A DNA stretch of 6,155 nucleotides, from NCBI RefSeq assembly GCF_016680995.1, contig NZ_JAEQMG010000094.1:1-6155 (forward strand). Direction: 5' to 3'. The position numbers and the translations under genes are program-made. The notes beneath the pieces were generated by a model. It did not search any database. It had not been told where the DNA came from and saw only the letters and a program-made list of their open reading frames with translations. Below, piece after piece: positions 4,349-6,155 of this stretch. Origin of the DNA: Ruminococcus difficilis (GTDB lineage Bacteria; Bacillota_A; Clostridia; Oscillospirales; Acutalibacteraceae). Within the stretch, counting starts at the first letter, position 1. Every line of letters begins with the position of its first letter.

Positions 4349-6155
4349 TTATTTGTTCAGTCCGTCATACTTGCCGATATCGCAGAGCAGAATCTCGTGG
4401 CAGCCGAGCCTTGTGCTGAGCGGCGCGAGCTGCATATAGTCACCGTAGAGAAAACGCAGGTACTCGTCGTATTTCTTGGGAACAGGCAGCATATAGCCCT
4501 CAAAGTCAATATAAATCGCCTTGTCGAGCAAATCAGCCGGAAATACTCCGTTATAAACATTTCTTCCCATTCCGTCATACAGGAATTTGGCGTTCTTTTT
4601 TCTCTTAAAGAATGATATCGTGTGGTTCATCAGCCAAAGACTGAATCTGATGGGGAAGAGCTTTACGCAGAAATTCGTAACAGCGGTCTGGATTCTGCTG
4701 CCGTTTCCGGTTTTGCGGTGATTCCATTTGTTGAAAACAAGCGCGCGGGTGAAGATAGTCATAGCGAGGTGTATCTTCTGACCGAAGCACGAGTTTGCGG
4801 TTTTGTCGTGGCAGAAAATATCAAACGCAATGCCGTTGTGCATAGTCTTATGCTCTTTAGCAAATTCCGTGGCGAAGGCGGTGCCGTTTACGCGTAGCTT
4901 GGCAAATTCATAAAAGCAGCTTTTGTCGGTTTTGTTTGACTGAAAGCTCATGTTCGCGGGCAGCTCGTCAGCGGCGATTTTGCAGAACTTGTCGTAGTCT
5001 TCGCGCAGCATCATAATGTCGGAGTCATCGTCCCACGGAATAAAGCCCTTGTGTCTGATCGCGCCGAGCAGGGTGCCGCCGCCGAGGAAATACTTAATAT
5101 TGTGCTTGCGGCAAATCCTGTCCACCTCGAGCAGATAGGCGAGCTGGATTTGCTGAATCGCATCGAGCCGACCGTCGTGAGTGTTGGGAAGCTGCATGCC
5201 CTCGGTGGTTTTCATATAGCTCATAACGCACAGCTCCAGCGCGGTTTCGAGCTTTAACGCAGCAGGGCAGCCGTAGGTTTCGATTTTACCCGTTGCGATG
5301 GGCGAGTGGTTGAGCTCTTTGCCGTCAGTCAGCGCGATTATTGCCGCGTCGCCGTAAACATCATGGAGAACAGCGGCGATTGTCGCCGTAGAAACGGTTG
5401 AGTTTATACCCGCCACGTTGTAGACTTGATTTCTGTCGAGCGCGTTTATGGCGTAAATAATCGAGCGTAGCACGTCGGTAAGGTAAACGAACGAGTATTT
5501 TTGCTTTGAGTTGAACAGCAAGATTTCTTTTCCTTCTGCGACCGCCTTGAAGATCGGGTCGAGGAAGCTCTCGATTCCGGAATGTGCGCCGAGAATGATA
5601 CCGGTGCGGAGTGTTGTCAGTTCAAATCCGCGTGCTTTTTTTTCACAGCTGAACATTGCTTCAACGGTTCTGAGAAGCTGATTTTCAGTGTTTGCCGCGT
5701 CTGTGTTAACGATGTCCGCATATTCGTTTTCAGCGTAAATCCTGTGCGGCTTCGGGTTGCCGTAAACCCTGCTGTCACTGAGCAGAATCAACGGCGCGTT
5801 TGTTTTTTGTGCTAAAGCTGAAATGACCTGCGCGAGCTTGATTTCTCTCCTGAAATCGGCTGTGAAATCGCTGACAGCTTCGTTACAGAAGCCTGTGTGG
5901 ACAATGAAATCTGCTTTGTTTATTTCTGAAACAGAATTAAAATCTACGAAGTCAAAGTCCTCGCGTAGTATCAGTTCAGGGTAGAGGTCGTCGATCAGGC
6001 TTTTGTCCTGAGCGCAGAGCACGACCTTACAGCCGAGATTTCGTGTTTCGTTCTGGTAAATCAGCGCATAGCAAAGACAGCGGGCAAGAGAATGTCCGCT
6101 GACTACTATAGTTTTGTTTTTTAATTTTAAGATCTGTTCCTTTTCGACCTGGGGA
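4349..6155 (-). CDS. NAD-dependent epimerase-like/LicD fusion protein (5' partial)
   Basis: The frame stays open from the window edge for 601 residues; the first usable start inside (GTG at 6022) would cut off the Rossmann strand KTIVVSG, so the true start lies beyond 6155. Visible residues 1 to about 310 resemble extended SDR sugar-nucleotide epimerases: an N-terminal lead-in and first strand, LSDSRVYGNP (about 125-134), LRTGIILG, and VYNVAG (about 244-249). The cofactor motif is degraded (SGHSLARC instead of TGxxGxxG), and no YxxxK occurs where the catalytic pair should be. Residues about 325-601 are a LicD domain with GGGTLLGAIRHKGFIPWDDD (358-377) continuing SDI, including the catalytic aspartates, and a C-terminal YGDYM. 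LicD proteins transfer phosphocholine or related phospho-alcohols onto surface glycans. The substrate here is unknown; the role is presumably cytoplasmic cell-surface polysaccharide modification. Confidence 0.88.
   Translation of the reverse strand, partial: PQVEKEQILKLKNKTIVVSGHSLARCLCYALIYQNETRNLGCKVVLCAQDKSLIDDLYPELILREDFDFVDFNSVSEINKADFIVHTGFCNEAVSDFTADFRREIKLAQVISALAQKTNAPLILLSDSRVYGNPKPHRIYAENEYADIVNTDAANTENQLLRTVEAMFSCEKKARGFELTTLRTGIILGAHSGIESFLDPIFKAVAEGKEILLFNSKQKYSFVYLTDVLRSIIYAINALDRNQVYNVAGINSTVSTATIAAVLHDVYGDAAIIALTDGKELNHSPIATGKIETYGCPAALKLETALELCVMSYMKTTEGMQLPNTHDGRLDAIQQIQLAYLLEVDRICRKHNIKYFLGGGTLLGAIRHKGFIPWDDDSDIMMLREDYDKFCKIAADELPANMSFQSNKTDKSCFYEFAKLRVNGTAFATEFAKEHKTMHNGIAFDIFCHDKTANSCFGQKIHLAMTIFTRALVFNKWNHRKTGNGSRIQTAVTNFCVKLFPIRFSLWLMNHTISFFKRKKNAKFLYDGMGRNVYNGVFPADLLDKAIYIDFEGYMLPVPKKYDEYLRFLYGDYMQLAPLSTRLGCHEILLCDIGKYDGLNK

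Noticed and set aside
6020..6022. GTG at 6022 as the true start of the LicD fusion gene
   Set aside because: The frame stays open to the window edge and encodes the first Rossmann strand upstream, and no ribosome binding site precedes the GTG.

Overview
The window looks like low-to-medium GC Firmicute DNA, most likely from a gut clostridium (Ruminococcus/Oscillospiraceae-like). This is inferred from strong GGAGG ribosome binding sites, TTG/GTG starts, a TnpX-type large serine recombinase and a LicD-family surface-glycan gene. No marker gene fixes the genus.

Positions 1 to about 3843 (plus strand) carry the mobilisation and recombination module of an integrative mobilizable element. A structured leader (157-236) is a candidate origin of transfer. 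It is followed by a MobC-like relaxosome protein (270-581), a MOBP-type relaxase (584-1804), a 128-nt spacer with a strong hairpin, a 54-residue conserved-looking small ORF (1933-2097) and a large serine recombinase (2146-3801). There is no coupling protein or type IV secretion gene here, so the element would depend on a helper for transfer. The left end of the element lies outside the window or cannot be recognised, and no attachment site can be assigned.

Positions 3844-4061 are non-coding. They hold a 115-bp segment (3864-3978) bounded by perfect 15-bp inverted repeats, with a GAA triplet on both sides and two nested hairpins inside. It looks like a MITE or a structured RNA and is the least explained part of the window. 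The left repeat with its flank shares 14 nt with the D-arm of the nearby tRNA-Leu.

Positions 4033-4337 (minus strand) form a small tRNA operon. A near-consensus promoter (TTGACA, 17 bp, TAAAAT) lies partly inside the terminator of the upstream gene. Behind it come a decayed tRNA-Leu-like gene, an intact tRNA-Leu(CAG) with encoded CCA, and a 13-bp stem terminator.

Positions 4349-6155 (minus strand) are the 3' part of a gene whose start is beyond the window. Its protein fuses an NAD-dependent epimerase-like (extended SDR) domain to a LicD nucleotidyltransferase domain. The LicD motif is intact, while the SDR half has lost the glycine motif and the usual YxxxK. The gene belongs to host surface-polysaccharide functions rather than to the mobile element.
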